A stretch of 64,000 bases of DNA from Palaemon carinicauda (GCF_036898095.1 NC_090725.1:211953700-212017699); one strand, 5' to 3'; counted from the first letter of the stretch, positions 1 to 12,515 are shown. The notes: generated from the sequence alone by a model not told the origin. Numbers and translations are program-made.

Positions 1-254
1 TAAGTGACTAGATGAAATAATTAAGGAGACTAATGTCAACCTTTAATGAAGTAGTAAGTCTCCAAAATACACTATCTACAAGTAAATTTCTCATTTCCTA
101 TATATTATCTATTATATATAAATCCTAAATTTCTAATTATGATACTAAATATTTGTAACAACGATAGAAAAGGAGCAATAAAGTAGATCGAGCTCTTTTT
201 ATTTTCTATGTATTTTATGTAGGCCTACAGGGTGCTATAATATGAAAACTCTAT

Positions 255-401
255 CTCCCTCTCTTTCTTTCTGTACTGCTTTGTTCAGTGGTGTAAGATC
301 CACACAAATTCTCACATCCCCGTAACACTTCATTGTATTCATCACTCTTGAGCACCATTCAGTTGGTGTAGTGACGGGTGCTATGACACTCTGCTTGACC
401 A
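255..401 (-). pseudogene. Second Ty3/gypsy RT fragment
   Basis: About 140 bp on the minus strand match the reverse-transcriptase stretch at 1621-1757 but with many substitutions. Both copies cover the same part of the RT domain (around the 'TEWCSRMV' and 'DLTPF' motifs). The fragment lies beyond the RNase H end of the main gypsy remnant, so it is either a second element or a rearranged duplicate. Confidence 0.5.
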
Positions 402-1319
402 GATGGCCTTCATGTCAAGAATACAGTATAGTACAGCACTTATAACTGAAGAGATTCTGGATTTGAAATCCTTGACTTACAGCAAGATTAAGTTTCTTCT
501 AGCCATTGTTTTTTATATTCCTCTACTTTTCGTATTAACTGTAGATTTCTGTTGTAGGAGGGCTCGTCAGAGCACGAGATAAAGCATCGGCTATGCTTTG
601 ACATACTCCATAAACATAGGTTACTCGAGTTGAATATCTTGCGAGTCAAAGATGGAAACTGAGTTCTTAAGGTGGAAGCTTGGATAGGTCTTTACTAAAG
701 AGTAATGGAACTAAAGGTCTGTAGTCTGTCTCTAGATTGATAGTTGTACCCAATAAGTAATCCTTGAATTCCACACAGGCCCATTTACCTCCTAATACTT
801 CTCAATAACAGCATATATCTACTTGGTACTGCTTATTGCTCTTGAAGCATAGGTAATCGTCAACTACCCTAATCGTAAGATTATAGAAGAATGGCTTAAA
901 GTCCATTACAGAAGGAATTGCCGGCAAAAGTGCTCCTCCTCTTGTTTGGATCATAATGTGCTAATACATATGTAGACATGAACTTGTTTTTAATTGCCTG
1001 GAAAATTGCTTCTTGCGGCTGGTCTCAGAACCTGCTGACTCTTCTTTAAGAGTTGCCTAAGTGTCTCAATACTGGTGGTGTCTGGAATAAACTTGGCTAG
1101 TTGGTTTACCAAATTGTTAAATAGTTGCAATTCGGTAGCATTAGTCGGTCTTGGAAATTCTTTGATAACCTTTGTTTTTCCTTGGTTAACCTATATTCCA
1201 TCTTCAGAGATAAATGTGTACTGTACTAGGAATTTTACTTGCCCCTCGGAGAACTTACACTTGTTGTTTAATCTAACTCCAGCATCCTGTATTCACTATA
1301 GAACTTTTCAAACATGATC

Positions 1320-1757
1320 ACAGTGGATGTCCTGTGAAGGGCCATAAATGAAAATGTCATCCATAAGGCAGACAACTCCTTCCAATCCCTCTACAATAAC
1401 TGACATTGTCCTCTGGATGATTTCAGTCTCAGAGCTAATATCAAAAGTACAGTAAGTCAATTAACACGGTATCATCTGAATGGGATTATGAATGTTCTCA
1501 AGTGTTAAATCTTCAACAAGGGATATTTGCCAAAATCCAGAATTAGCATCTCATTTCATAAACAATTTGCTTCCTCGTAGCTTGACAAGATTTTCATTGA
1601 TGCTCGCCATTGGGTGTATTTTACTCTGTACTGGTTTTTTAAATGGTGTAAGATCCACATAAATTCTCACATCCCTGTTATACTTCACTGTATTAACCAT
1701 TCTTGAGCACCATTCAGTTAGTATAATGGCAGGTGTTATGGCATTCTGCTTGACCAT
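1320..1757 (-). pseudogene. Ty3/gypsy reverse transcriptase fragment
   Basis: The minus strand encodes TEWCSRMV...VRIYVDLTPFKKPV...IHPMASINENLVKLRGSK, then after a stop DANSGFWQI, and further on VCLMDDIFIYG. These match fingers and palm of gypsy RT, and the D-D pair of the catalytic motif is still present. At least two stops break the frame. It lies between the gag/protease part (higher coordinates) and the RNase H part, the normal gypsy order. Confidence 0.75.
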
Positions 1758-2773
1758 ATTTTGTAATTTATTTTCAACCTTTGGAAGTAGTGGATGGTAT
1801 ATACAGGCAAAAGGGTGTTGTGTTATCTAGTAAATCTATTTTACATTTTGTTTTCAGCAATCCTAGGCCTTTAAAAAGTTTTAAACTCATCAGGGAACTT
1901 GCGCACACTTTCAACATTGTAAACTTCAGGTCTAGATATTAATAGTCAAACTTTCTCTATAACCTTTCCGGATAAATTATGGTGCTGTTTAGACAAGATG
2001 AACACACTCTCAACAAAGGTTTTATCTCATACTTTTTTCTGATTTCTGGATTGGAATCTTATCTTTAAATAAAAGAGATAATTTAACAATATCTGGTCCA
2101 ACAAATTTACATACCAAGGATGGAAGATTAAATTATCTGAGCCCTCAAGGGCCGTCTTCTCATCAATAATTATTGCTTTCGATCTACAGTACTATCGAGT
2201 TTGAAAGTAGTTTCCCCATAGTTTACTTGAATATCTGCTGACTAAAAATTTTCATCATCTGACTCCTCCAAGCATATAGTACCCTTCTGTAGATTCATCA
2301 GTCCTTATTGCTACCTTTGTGCATTTGGCACACTATAGTATAATGTCCTATTTTATGACAATTTTGGTATTTAACATCTTTAGCATGATGCCCTTGTGGT
2401 GTGAATTATCCCAGCCACACCAATGACACTTCCATGAACTGGTTGATGTTGTTTACTTCTCCTTGGCTGTTTTTGTTTCATATGCTATTGAGCCTTATCA
2501 TTCCTGCTGACTGATTTCTTTACTGATGATTTAGGCATACTGGTACCCTTATGTTTTGCTGTATAGCCAACTGAGTTAGCTTCAGATTTTCCCTTGATTA
2601 CCTGCTTGTGCATTCGAGATATTTCAGCAGGTTAAAGACTTTGTACTATTTTTCTAAATTCAGATCAGGTTGATAATGAAGTAGTCATTCTTTATCTGCT
2701 TCATCCTAAATATCAATGACTATTCTGTCTCTAATTCTGTCCTGAGGCCGCCAATCTCGCATGAATTGGTCTG

Positions 2774-3329
2774 TTGAGAAAACTGGGGTACGCATTCGTC
2801 AGTACTTTTACTACTTTTCTGATTTGCAGAGATAAAGACAAACATCTCTGAAAGTTAGCTGCATTGATGTACAAAGTGTCAGCAAAAAGCTTTAGTTATC
2901 TAAGCTGGTTTCTTCTCATCATCAGAGGCTAAGGATGGGAGGGAATTCATAACTTTCTTGCATGCAACTTCCATAACTGTGTATAATGTTGCAGCAACAA
3001 TTTCTATCCCTTCGACAATTTCCTCCCTTACCATATTTCTCATTTTATCCTTTGAGAAAACTGGGGTACGCATTCGTCAGTACTTTTACTACTTTTCTGA
3101 TTTGCAGAGATAAAGACAAACATCTCTGAAAGTTAGCTGCATTGATGTACAAAGTGTCAGCAAAAAGCTTTAGTTATCTAAGCTGGTTTCTTCTCATCAT
3201 CAGAGGCTAAGGATGGGAGGGAATTCATAACTTTCTTGCATGCAACTTCCATAACTGTGTATAATGTTGCAGCAACAATTTCTATCCCTTCGACAATTTC
3301 CTCCCTTACCATATTTCTCATTTTATCCT
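2774..3329. repeat. Perfect 278-bp tandem duplication in gypsy gag
   Basis: Bases 2774-3051 are repeated at 3052-3329 with an offset of exactly 278 bp; I saw no mismatch. The junction has a short microhomology (TTGAG/TTTAG). The duplicate covers the C-terminal half of the Gag core. Confidence 0.9.
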
Positions 3330-3414
3330 TTAGGTTGGTGGCTGCTTTGAGGTAGTAATCCCAGGCATTCTTGAACTCTCTCCAATTATCAACGAGATCT
3401 CCCTTGAGGGTCAA
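3178..3414 (-). pseudogene. Gypsy Gag core fragment
   Basis: A 78-residue open stretch includes GDLVDNWREFKNAWDYYLKA and an ATLYTVM motif. This is the typical start of the alpha-helical Gag core in invertebrate gypsy elements of this group. It continues into the duplicated segment, and the zinc knuckle lies downstream near 2350. It is the best preserved part of this element. Confidence 0.65.
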
Positions 3415-3441
3415 GGGTTGGGTTCATAAATTTGGTAAGTA

Positions 3442-3658
3442 AAAGTTAAAGGTTAAATGTGTCTGGTTCTAGTTCCAATTATATTTGAAGAGATGCTTAT
3501 TGAAAGGTCAGCCAGGGAAGCCCAACCCCACAATGTGGTCCCTGACAGCAGTAACCTCCCTAGTAAAACAGCTTAAACTCACAGGCCAAGGCAAGACTTG
3601 ATCTGCATTCATGCCAATGCAAGGCAAAAGAGTTATCACTGTACTAGCCTTCCTTACT
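3442..3658 (-). mobile_element. tRNA-derived SINE
   Basis: On the minus strand a head with a box-A-like GGCTAGTACAGTGATAAC and a box-B-like AGATCAAGTCTTG precedes a body ending in an AAAGGTTAAA-type tail (plus strand, 3442-3460). The unit is similar over its length to 54112-54298, which has better box A and B sequences. Confidence 0.6.
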
Positions 3659-4259
3659 TTCTTAATGGGCACTAAGTGTGGTATTTTTAACTCATCTGAA
3701 CCTAGCAGTTTAGGATTTTTGGGATACAGCTATCAATAATTATTTTATTGCTTTTATTTTAAATTTCTTATCTTGCAGAAATATATTTAGATCTTAAAGA
3801 AATTCATTTGCAATTTGGCAAATTTTCTCAGAACACTGTCTGCAGGTATTAGTGATCTGGAAATACTTGGATTTATTAAAACACTGGCAAGACTGCATCA
3901 GTATGGTGCCGCGGCTGCTTGAAAAGTAAAAAACTGACTGTATACCTAACGATAATCTTTATTTAACTTTATATCCCCATAAATTGTGACCAAAATGTTC
4001 TCAATAAGTTCACAACGTGAGGTTTCTTTCATCATCGATATAATTATGAAATTGAGGAGTATGTGATACCAATAAAGCAGGATGCTATACACCCAAGGGC
4101 TCCAACATGGAAAAATAGCCTAATGAGGAAAGGAAATAAAGCAATAAATAAACAACAAGAGAAGTAATGAACAGTTAAAATAAAATATTTTTGAAAACAG
4201 TAGCAACATTTAAACAGACCTTTCAGATATTAACTAAAAAAGTGAGACATCAGCCTGTT

Positions 4260-5859
4260 CAAAATAAAAACATTAGCTGCAAGTTTGAAGTTTTACCCAT
4301 TCAACTGCCTGATTAGGAAGATCATTCCACAACTTGGTCACAGCTGGAATAATACTTCTAGAATATTGTGTGATATTGAGCCTCATGATGGAAAAGGCAT
4401 GACTATTAGATTTAACTGCACACCTAGCATCACGAACAGTATGGTACTGTCTGGGAAGATCTGAATGCAAAGGATAGTCATAATTATGAAAATTCTTATG
4501 CAACATGCATAATGAACTAATTAAACGACGGTGCAAGAGATTAATATATAAATTAGGAATCAGAAATTTAGTAGAATGTAAGTTCATGTCCAACAAAATA
4601 AGATGAGATGCAGCTGAACACCAGAAAGGAGAACAACACTCGAAACAAGGTAGAATTAAAACGCTTCAGAATAGATTGAACGGTGTTAATGACCATAGAT
4701 GTCAGGATGCCGGAAACCTCAAATCAATCAATCAATCAAAATAGATTGATCACCGAAAATCCTAAAAGACTTTCTAAACAAGCCAATTTTTTATGCAATT
4801 GAAGAGGACACAGACCTAATATGTTTCTCAAAAGTAGATTTTCTGTCAAGAATCACACCTAAAATTTTAAGTCATACAAAGTTAAAGAAACACTATCAAT
4901 GCTGAGATACGGATGTTGAGGAGTCACTGTCCTCGACTAATTTACTTTGAGGTTAGTTAGGATTGAACTTTATGCCCCCCATAATTTGCCACCATGCACT
5001 AATCTTAGCTAGATCTCTATTAAGGGATTCAGCAACCCCAGATCTACATTCAGCAGATGGAATTGATGCAGAGTAGCAACATCTGCATATGCAACGTGCC
5101 TGTTTTTGTTTTTAGGACGAACCACATGTCATATGTATGTAGTATGAAAAGTAATGGGGCAAAAACACTACCCTGAGGAACACCCGATATCACATTCCTA
5201 TAATCACTTAGTAGGTAGTAGGTTGGCCAGGGTACCAGCCACCTCTTGAGATACTACCGGTAGAGAGTTATAGGGTCCTTTGACTGGCCAGACAATACTA
5301 CATTGGATCCTTGCCTCTGGTTACGGTTAATTTTCCATTTGCCTACACATGCACCGAATAGTCTGGCCTATTCTTTACAGATTCTTCTCTATCCTCATAC
5401 ACATGACAACACTGTGATTACCAAACAATTCTTCTTCACCCACGGGGTTAACTACTGCATTGTAATTGTTCAGTGGACACTTTCTTCTTAGTAAGGGTAG
5501 AAGACACTCTTTTCTTTAGCTATGGTAAGCAGCTCTTCGAGGAGAAGGGCACTCCAAAATCAAACCATTGTTCTCAAATCTTGGGTAGTGTCATAGCCTC
5601 TGTACCATGGTCTTTCACTGTCTTGGGTTAGAGTTCTCTTGCTTGAGGGTACACTCGGACACATTAGTCTATCTTATTTCTCTTCCTCTTGTTTTGTTAA
5701 AGTTTTTATAGTATATATATGAAATATTTATTTCAATGTTGTTACTGTTCTTAAGATATTTTATTTTTCCTTGTTTCCTTTCTTCACGGGGTTATTTTCC
5801 CAGTTGGAGCCCCTGGGCTTATAGCATCCTGATTTCCAACTAGGGTTGTAGCTTAGCAA

Positions 5860-5904
<45 letters not shown>

Positions 5905-6165
5905 TGGTGCCCATCAACAATTCTTTGCAATGTATTACTTATAAATTCAATAATGATTCCAAGAAAAGACCTTCTCTATCCTTATTGTTTGAGTTTGAAA
6001 ACTAGGGCCTTATGGTTAACAGTCAAAGGAAGCGCTAAAATCAAGGTCAATCATATGAACTTCCTGATCGCAATCAATTGGAGATTGTAAAAAGGGCAAC
6101 CCATGCTCTAAAGCCTTTATGAAAGCCAAATTGCAAACTAGGGAGCAGATGGTTACCCTCAGCAC
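4260..6165 (-). mobile_element. Jockey-like LINE, 5'-truncated, split by an insertion
   Basis: RT sequence on the minus strand runs from about 6165 to 5905 (palm start, through IIIEF and RIVDGHH) and resumes at 5212-4260 (SDYRNVISGVPQG, a degraded YADD region, then LHRRLISSLCMLHK and YSRSIIPAVTKLWNDLPN at the C-terminus). The two parts join exactly across a repeat at 5213-5904. Several stops and frameshifts are present. It is closely related to the plus-strand copy at 13518-14900. The C-terminal 107 residues (4596-4273) are still open. Confidence 0.72.
5213..5904 (+). repeat. Interspersed repeat with (AAT)n tail, copy 1
   Basis: About 690 bp match 17282-17939 along their whole length. Both end in GGGTTGTAGCTTAGC(A/G)AGTA followed by (ATA)n. 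The tail and constant 3' end suggest the 3' part of a non-LTR retrotransposon or a SINE-like derivative; no protein is recognisable. It is inserted into the jockey-like LINE. Confidence 0.75.
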
Positions 6166-6608
6166 AGTAATAACACCAGAGTTAATGTATGGATCGGAAA
6201 CATGGGCTCTAAGAGTAAATAAGGAAGTAAAGCTTGAGAGCTTGAGCGAGGTGGATTATGGGAATATCACTGCTTAAAAGATTGGAAAATGATAAACTTA
6301 GAATAGCAGGCATAGTAAAGATTACAGAGGTGATAAGAGTGTCACAACTGAAATGGTAGGGGCACGCATTGAGGATGGATGGTGGGAAGGAGTGAGGAGT
6401 GCTTGGGAGTAACCTAGTAACCTGTTATGGGAGGAATATTGATAAGGAGGCAAATAATTAGATAGCGAGATAAGGTGAGGGATGATCTGGAGAGAAGATT
6501 GTTTTGGTGGCAAAGGATGTCTTTGATAAAAGGCATTGGAGAGGGCGCATCAGGCAAACAACCCCCTAACGTAGGGATAACAGTGGGGAAGATGATGATG
6601 ATGATGGG
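6166..6608 (+). mobile_element. RTE-like LINE 3' end
   Basis: The plus strand encodes TPELMYGSETWALR, the conserved C-terminal motif of RTE-type endonuclease-reverse transcriptases, followed by a decayed C-terminus and a (GAT)n tail at 6589-6606. It is heavily mutated and 5' truncated at the jockey boundary. Confidence 0.65.
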
Positions 6609-6886
6609 TATCAGTACCCTGGCGGGAAAAATTGTCCCTCATAAGAGTTAAAACTTTAATTATACAAAATTACTGTACCCCACTTGAACAATCAAAAGTA
6701 CACCATTCTCCTCTACTTAACACACTATATCTGTATCATGTGAAAAATGAGGAGTGGAGCTACAGTAACAAAATACATTGTGAGGGATATGTAGCAGATT
6801 AAATAGCCTTTCTCTATTTACATTAAACACAAAATAAACATTAGTAAAGAAAAAAGGAAGACCAAAAGGAATTGTTTGAACCTTAC

Positions 6887-6954
6887 CTTTCCAACACGAT
6901 ATAGCAAGTAAATGAAAACGATCTTAATAAACAGAAGAGAACTAGTTTCTTTAA
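6887..6954 (-). CDS. Candidate 3' exon with a possible membrane segment
   Basis: The 68-bp exon has acceptor gtgtcttgtgtagcag and donor gtaagg. It accepts phase 1 from exon 6 and leaves phase 0. It would encode a hydrophobic stretch, SSLLFIKIVFIYLLYRVGK, which could be a transmembrane segment after the acidic linker and would make the protein a membrane-anchored VWC protein. The segment is short, and the next exon was not found (the sequence to the left is transposon). It is incompatible with using the 9721-9631 exon in the same transcript. Confidence 0.3.
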
Positions 6955-9900
6955 CTGCTACACAAGACACAATTACAGGTTAGTGGGAGGTTAAAAAACC
7001 TATTCTGCCTAGAAATTGAAGAAAGTATAGAACCATATATAATCAAAGATGACAGTCTTGCACTGTGAGTATAAAATTCAACGTTTGAATGTAAATCTGT
7101 CATCAACACATCAGAACAAGATGAAAAAACATACCCTCCGTGAAGTCGTTATATTTACAGAGGGCAAGCCTAAGGCAAAAATTAGATTTCATGCTGAATA
7201 TAAAACAAAAACCAAAATATCAGGAACTCCACAAAACATACCTAAAACATCTTATCAAATTAATCAGGAAGTAAAAAAAACCCGTTACACTTGATACACT
7301 TGAAAATGGAATATACTGGTATGATTTAAAAGATAAACTCCCGCTCTGAAATTATATAAATACAGCAGTGTATACCAATAAGCACAGTTTCCTCCTGAAA
7401 AATCACAAAATGTTCTCAGCTGGGTGGTTCTAGGTGGAGAGAGTATAAGGGATGGGGAGAAAAATTCAATATTTAATGCTAAGTTTGGTAAGCTAACGCT
7501 TCGTACCTATTAGCAATCTGACCTATAGGTACGATTCATCAAAATGATTCATAATATCTTGCTATAGGAATCTGACATTTATGAACCTTATTTTATTAAT
7601 AAAAAGGCAATTTTCTGATTCCTCTTGTTTGTTTCAATGGTATTTGTTTCGATGGCCATCATCACAGAAAAACTAATTTCTTGTTTCACTGATATCTCCT
7701 CGTATTTCTAATTCTGTTTTAATAATAAGAATATAGACCAATTATCACTAAGAAAAGATAGAAAAAACAGGTCAAGATTGGTTAAATTTTCTTGTATGTC
7801 AAGGCTATTTTTTCTAAATTGGTAGTAAGCTTATCTTAATTCAGAGGTGTCTCCAATAAATATGCATATTTATTGTAATGGCTCTCAATATTTGTTATAA
7901 ACAATGTCCTAGGAATTATACCTGGCATCTAAAGAGTTGTCGGTTCACTCAGCTCTTCTCAAGTCTTTTTCTTCACTAGATTGAGTCAGTTGATCTAATT
8001 CTATTGCTTTGTAGTGTTCAAATCACACCAGAACCTGATCAAATTATCAAAATACAGAATTAAAGGAAAATTCATAAGCTGAAGAGGATGGCCAGTAAAG
8101 TTAAAGAACAGATGAGAAATGGAAAAAGATAGCTGCTGAAGCCGATCTGATGCACACGGCAGGGATTAACCCTTATGGGAAAAGTATATAAAACACACAT
8201 ACTAAAATCACTTCAGAGAATACTTTATAAATCATCTAACAGACTGCACTTTCTGCTATGAAATGTATGAGTAAATTCTAATTTCAAATTATTATACCAA
8301 TTCTCTGAGACTTTACCCCATAAATTTAGTCAACTCCTAATTGCCAAGGGAGAGGTACAGTGCCAATAGAGGATCCACAAAAACTGCAAAGTTCAGTAAT
8401 GCATATTAGTATATCAATAATTTTAAAATGTGGTAATAGAAGGGATCTTCAGTACTAACATTAGTCTAATAAAATAACTAAATACTAAAGATTTTTGCAA
8501 GTGCTGAAAGAGGAAATTAACGTATTAGTTACAATAGAAATTGGAAGCTTCATCACAACTTATTCTATTTAAGCGGAAGACTGAGCATTTTGTTAAATGT
8601 TTACCCTTCAGAAAACAAGGAATTATTTTACAAGCTTAACAGAGCTCAATCTTCATACCAGTTAAAGGCTTGATATATCTCTTTCTTCACTTCCTTATAG
8701 AATCAGTCTCCCAATGTTTAACTGTCAAGTTTCTTACCGAATCACGATGCCCATACGAATAACACAAATGCCATTAGTGACCTTCAGAAGATCCATGTTT
8801 AATGAATGCAATGTTATCAGTAATTTCTGTATTGTTTGAGATTTGAACAGTGCAAATCTGGACTTTTTTCAACTAGTTTTAAACGAGATTAAAGTTTTAA
8901 ATGCGATGAGCTTCATATACAATAATCAATTGTATGAATTTACAAGTTTTTAAGTTATCAACACATTGGGCCACTCAACAATCATAAAGACTAAAATTCC
9001 ACTTGTGTCTCTACGTTCAAAAGAGTATTTAATCTGAAAACAAATAAGATTTTATTCCTATTTACAATATAACATGGTATAAAGATGACTATTTCTACAC
9101 AATCAATCACAAAATGTAAAGACATAGTAACCATTGCAACTAACCATACTTAATCCTTCACTGTTTTGCAAAAGGAAAATAAAATATATATCAACCTTTT
9201 TGTTACAGAAAATATAATGCATATTAGACAAAAAATTTGAAATCTGAAAAAAATATTGAAAATAGGAATATTAGTCCATGAGTTAGAATTATTGAAAAGA
9301 GAAATATTAATTTGTGAGTTAGAAATAGTCTTTTCATAAATTTCATGCAAATATTTCATTGCATTACTAAAATTATAGGTATAACAAAAAAACAATTACC
9401 CTTATTCTATAATGTATCATATTTCTTACTGATCATTAATTTCCACTATGTATTTGTCCTTACCAAGAAAATAAATAGTCTTCTACGACGCACTAGACAA
9501 ATCTCTACCATCACCACAGAACTTTGAATTACAATACACAATACTTGATGTGTAGCTTACCCTAACTATACGTCTGACATTTACTTAAATACTTGTTTCG
9601 TTTACTATAATTCAATACTAAAAAACTTACATGCGGTCATCAGTAGAAAGAAAGTGGGCTTTGATCTTATGAAAATATTGGATAGTATGTGCTCCACCTG
9701 ATGGAGCAATTTCATTAGTTACTTTTTTTATGACATGCCTTTTCCCACATAAAAAGAGATTAAATATACCTTTCCGTTACAAGCTCCACAAATAAAACTC
9801 GACACAAAAATAGTTTTCAAGTGTCACTGAGGCCACTTCCCTTAAAGCAAACAAAATACTCTTTCTAATTCCAACACTGTATCTGGTTGTACCTGCTTAG

Positions 9901-10490
9901 AGCATAGCAGAATAGCTATCAATCGATTTGCAGAAAACCTATAATCAAAATTCAACTCACGACTCTGTCCTTACAAAGCTCTACCATTGAAATCAAAATA
10001 TTAAGAAAATTTTATGGAGCAAGTTTCTTATAGGTGTTTTGTACTGTACCTCAAAGTGTTGGCTAAATCATCAAACGAGAGCTCTACCATTAATATAGTT
10101 ATAACAAAATAAAAAAGTAATAGGAAATTCAAAATAACATTACATACATTGTTTGAAAAGCAGACAGTAACATATTTCCCATTTTTACAAATATTCATAT
10201 CTTACTCTTAAAATCACAAAATGTTGCACACTTGTAAACAAAGCCAAAGATATTAGCATAAAACTAAAATTTAGCACATTACACAAACCTGTTTCACTAT
10301 TAGTGAATCCTTTTGCCAAACTCTATAATTCACAATAGAATAATAATACAGTACTAAGATAATTAATGGTACCTAAATTTTCCTGATTTCTAAATATACA
10401 TGCAGTTTTTTATTTTTTCATATGGCCACCTGACCTATTAAACAATAAAACTGTAACCAAATACAAAATATGCAGTAAAATCAAACATAC
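6955..10490. other. Mostly intron or 3' region of the host gene
   Basis: Apart from the candidate exons at 9631-9721 and 8738-8781, this AT-rich stretch shows no recognisable coding sequence. A lysine-rich open frame at 7049-7294 resembles no family I know and looks like low-complexity AT sequence. Confidence 0.5.
9631..9721 (-). CDS. Candidate 3' exon of the VWC-repeat gene
   Basis: The frame is open through 29 codons (TNEIAPSGGAHTIQYFHKIK, then AHFLSTDDR) up to a good donor, gtaagt. With an AG acceptor at 9722-9723 the phase fits exon 6, but the tract before it is purine-rich and weak. An alternative acceptor at 9739-9740 does not fit exon 6. A further exon at 8781-8738 would add a short hydrophobic tail and a stop, although that piece itself has a strong donor. 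This is a weak candidate. Confidence 0.28.
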
Positions 10491-10544
10491 CTTCCTCCTC
10501 CTTCGTGTCTTGCCCAAGGTCCTCTACTATTCTGGAGTCATCAG
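10491..10544 (-). CDS. VWC-repeat protein, exon 6 (acidic linker)
   Basis: The exon is 54 bp, with acceptor tttaattacag and donor gtatgt, entering and leaving in phase 1. Joined to exon 5 it reads CPDDSRIVEDLGQDTKEEE, an acidic cysteine-free linker after the last VWC module. It is short, so the call rests mainly on both splice signals and the exact phase fit with exon 5, 539 bp upstream. What follows is unresolved: two candidate exons at 9721-9631 and 6954-6887 both accept phase 1 and both would continue with Val. Confidence 0.65.
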
Positions 10545-11083
10545 CTGTAATTAAAAAAGCAGAACTGTTTATGATAATGCTGTTGTAAGTAAAAATTAAA
10601 TAAAAGAACTGCATTCATCGGTGTGACCAATTATACATAAAATATAAAAATATTCAACCAACCTCATTTATACTAAGAGAATTACTGTATGTGTCTGTAA
10701 CATATGAATTTAAAAATTACTTATATTTATAGTTTATAAAATTACACATTGTAGCAAAAATGTCAACAATAATGAAGGGCGTTATTATAAGGAACTTATT
10801 ACAGAATACAGTATGATAAAAACTTGCGTAAATTTAAAATTTCATAACAAAGCAATTCATTTTGATATATCGTAGATCTAATTATCATAAGGGTGCTTGA
10901 AAAACCAGATAAGGAAATCTCACTGGTCTGGTAGCAAGCAAACTTAGAATAGGGAATAGTTTTGTAATAGATCAATTGTTCTCCATTCTCACACAAGAAC
11001 TAGCTGAAGAATCGAAACTGCAAAGCATAAAAATTCAATTGTAAGACAGATACATGACATGAATCAATTTTGAAGATACTCAC

Positions 11084-11160
11084 GACATAGCCAGTCAATT
11101 GGACAACAGTTTTCTTTGAAGAATATAGGTACACAATCACGCTCATATTTGGCTGCATAC
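11084..11160 (-). CDS. VWC-repeat protein, exon 5 (end of module 3)
   Basis: The exon is 77 bp, with acceptor ctttatgttgtag and donor gtgagt, entering in phase 2 and leaving in phase 1. It encodes YAAKYERDCVPIFFKENCC followed by PIDWLC. This closes the module of exon 4 with cysteines 7 to 10, including the CC pair. Exons 4 and 5 together are 264 bp and symmetric (phase 1 at both ends), like exons 2 and 3. Confidence 0.78.
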
Positions 11161-12185
11161 CTACAACATAAAGAAAATCAAGTTGATAATATAAATGATC
11201 ACATCTAGAGTAAGTAACAAAGTTGAGTAATATACAGAATTCCTATAAAAAATACTTATTTCTATACTCACCTAGAGTTCATATTGCTGCTCTCTAAAAA
11301 CTAGCTAAATATCATCGCCTACCAATAAACAAAAAAAAGACCCGCTTTATTTCCTTGTAATAGCCCAGCCCCTCTAGTGTAGAATTGGAATCGTATGACA
11401 ATACTACCAAGAGGATAAACCATTCTCTAAGTTGAAACTACCTCAATAGCCCCTTGACATCATTATCAAGTGAGGAGGCAGGGGGAGGAGCATGTGTATG
11501 AAAGCCAGATTATTATAAACGTGAAGTCATTTCATTATTAAAATTTTATTAATTTCTATGACCCTACACTGGCATTAATACTACGGACTCCCACAGTGAT
11601 GTGGATGTGGGAAAGTGAAGAAGAAATTTAGGAAATGTTAAATTAATAGAGCCCCACCTTTCCTACATGTTACAGTAAACTAAGAAAGAAATCCCACTTT
11701 CAGATTGAAAATAAGAAAAATAGTATTCCCAATGTGGCTTTTTCCTCAAAGTATTCAAAGACAGTTATTTCTGAACTATACAACATACATCTCTTAATTC
11801 CTTCCTTTTGACATGAATAAGTCATTAAATGGTTATCAGCTTCAATATGAATGGCTGCTTGGTTTATGATTCATTAAACTGTTCAATTGTAAATTCTAGT
11901 TTCATTTGATTTCTAAGCCTCAAAACATTTTGACTTGTATAAAACTAATCAGTTACCTTTAAAGTCTATCATTACAACTAATAAATGAAAACCATTGATG
12001 CATAGTTTACGAGATAATTTACTCATGACTCTTTGTGAATAAGAATATAGCAAGTTTCTTTGAAACATTTTACTTGGCTGTTAATCCCTGTGTCTCAGAA
12101 GGCTGTGTTTTAGCAAAAAAGGCTAGGTTTAATTTTTATAGAGGAAATTATGACAGTAATACCACTCCAAACATTGTCTTTACTA
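11161..12185. other. Intron 4 sequence without recognisable features
   Basis: AT-rich sequence following exon 5 on the plus map. I see no coding exon or known repeat here. Confidence 0.5.
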
Positions 12186-12515
12186 TAGCCTAACTAGTTT
12201 GGATTTTGCTATTTTGGTGATATAATATCATTATCTTCTTTTCAGGCCTAACTATCCAGTTTCTACTACACCATTCAGTAACGGTTCGGGTGGTACACAG
12301 TTTATCCCAGGTTCAAGATCCCCTCACAGAGCCTTGGACTCTTTATTTACTTGTGGTCTTCTGCAACGTAACTATCACGCACTAACCTTACTAACCGCTT
12401 TTTTAGGCACTTTGATTTGGGAAGGCTGAAAACCAAGATGATAGCCTAGATCCTCATTTCTCTCCTCTCATTAAATTATTGGAAGTACATCTAAAACCCT
12501 CCATATCTATCAAGT
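12186..12515 (+). pseudogene. Old DIRS-like gag fragment
   Basis: The plus strand contains GGTQFIPGSRSP and, after frameshifts, AENQDD-SLDPHFSPL. The latter matches the AENRVGSLDPNIPPL segment at 26430-26480. It is a short remnant of the same family. Confidence 0.45.

Larger units (their letters stand above)
560..3420 (-). mobile_element. Decayed Ty3/gypsy retrotransposon (gag-pol)
   Basis: Reading right to left: a Gag core (3414-3178), a zinc knuckle (about 2390-2300, CHKIGHYTIVC with its first Cys changed to Tyr), a probable protease region, reverse transcriptase (1757-1320, with DANSGFWQI and the LMDDI catalytic motif), and a connection/RNase H region down to about 560 that ends near a remnant of the 'ADALSRAL' motif. 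Stops and frameshifts occur throughout, so it is a fossil. No LTR could be recognised. Gag carries a 278-bp tandem duplication. Confidence 0.72.

Noticed and set aside
7049..7294. 81-codon lysine-rich frame
   Set aside because: Low-complexity AT-rich composition, no motif, no splice or promoter context.
8738..8796. Short ATG frame (MDLLKVTNGICVIRMGIVIR) before a strong donor on the minus strand
   Set aside because: Too short, with no partner exon in matching phase apart from a reading that ends in a stop. Kept only as a note to the 3' end problem.
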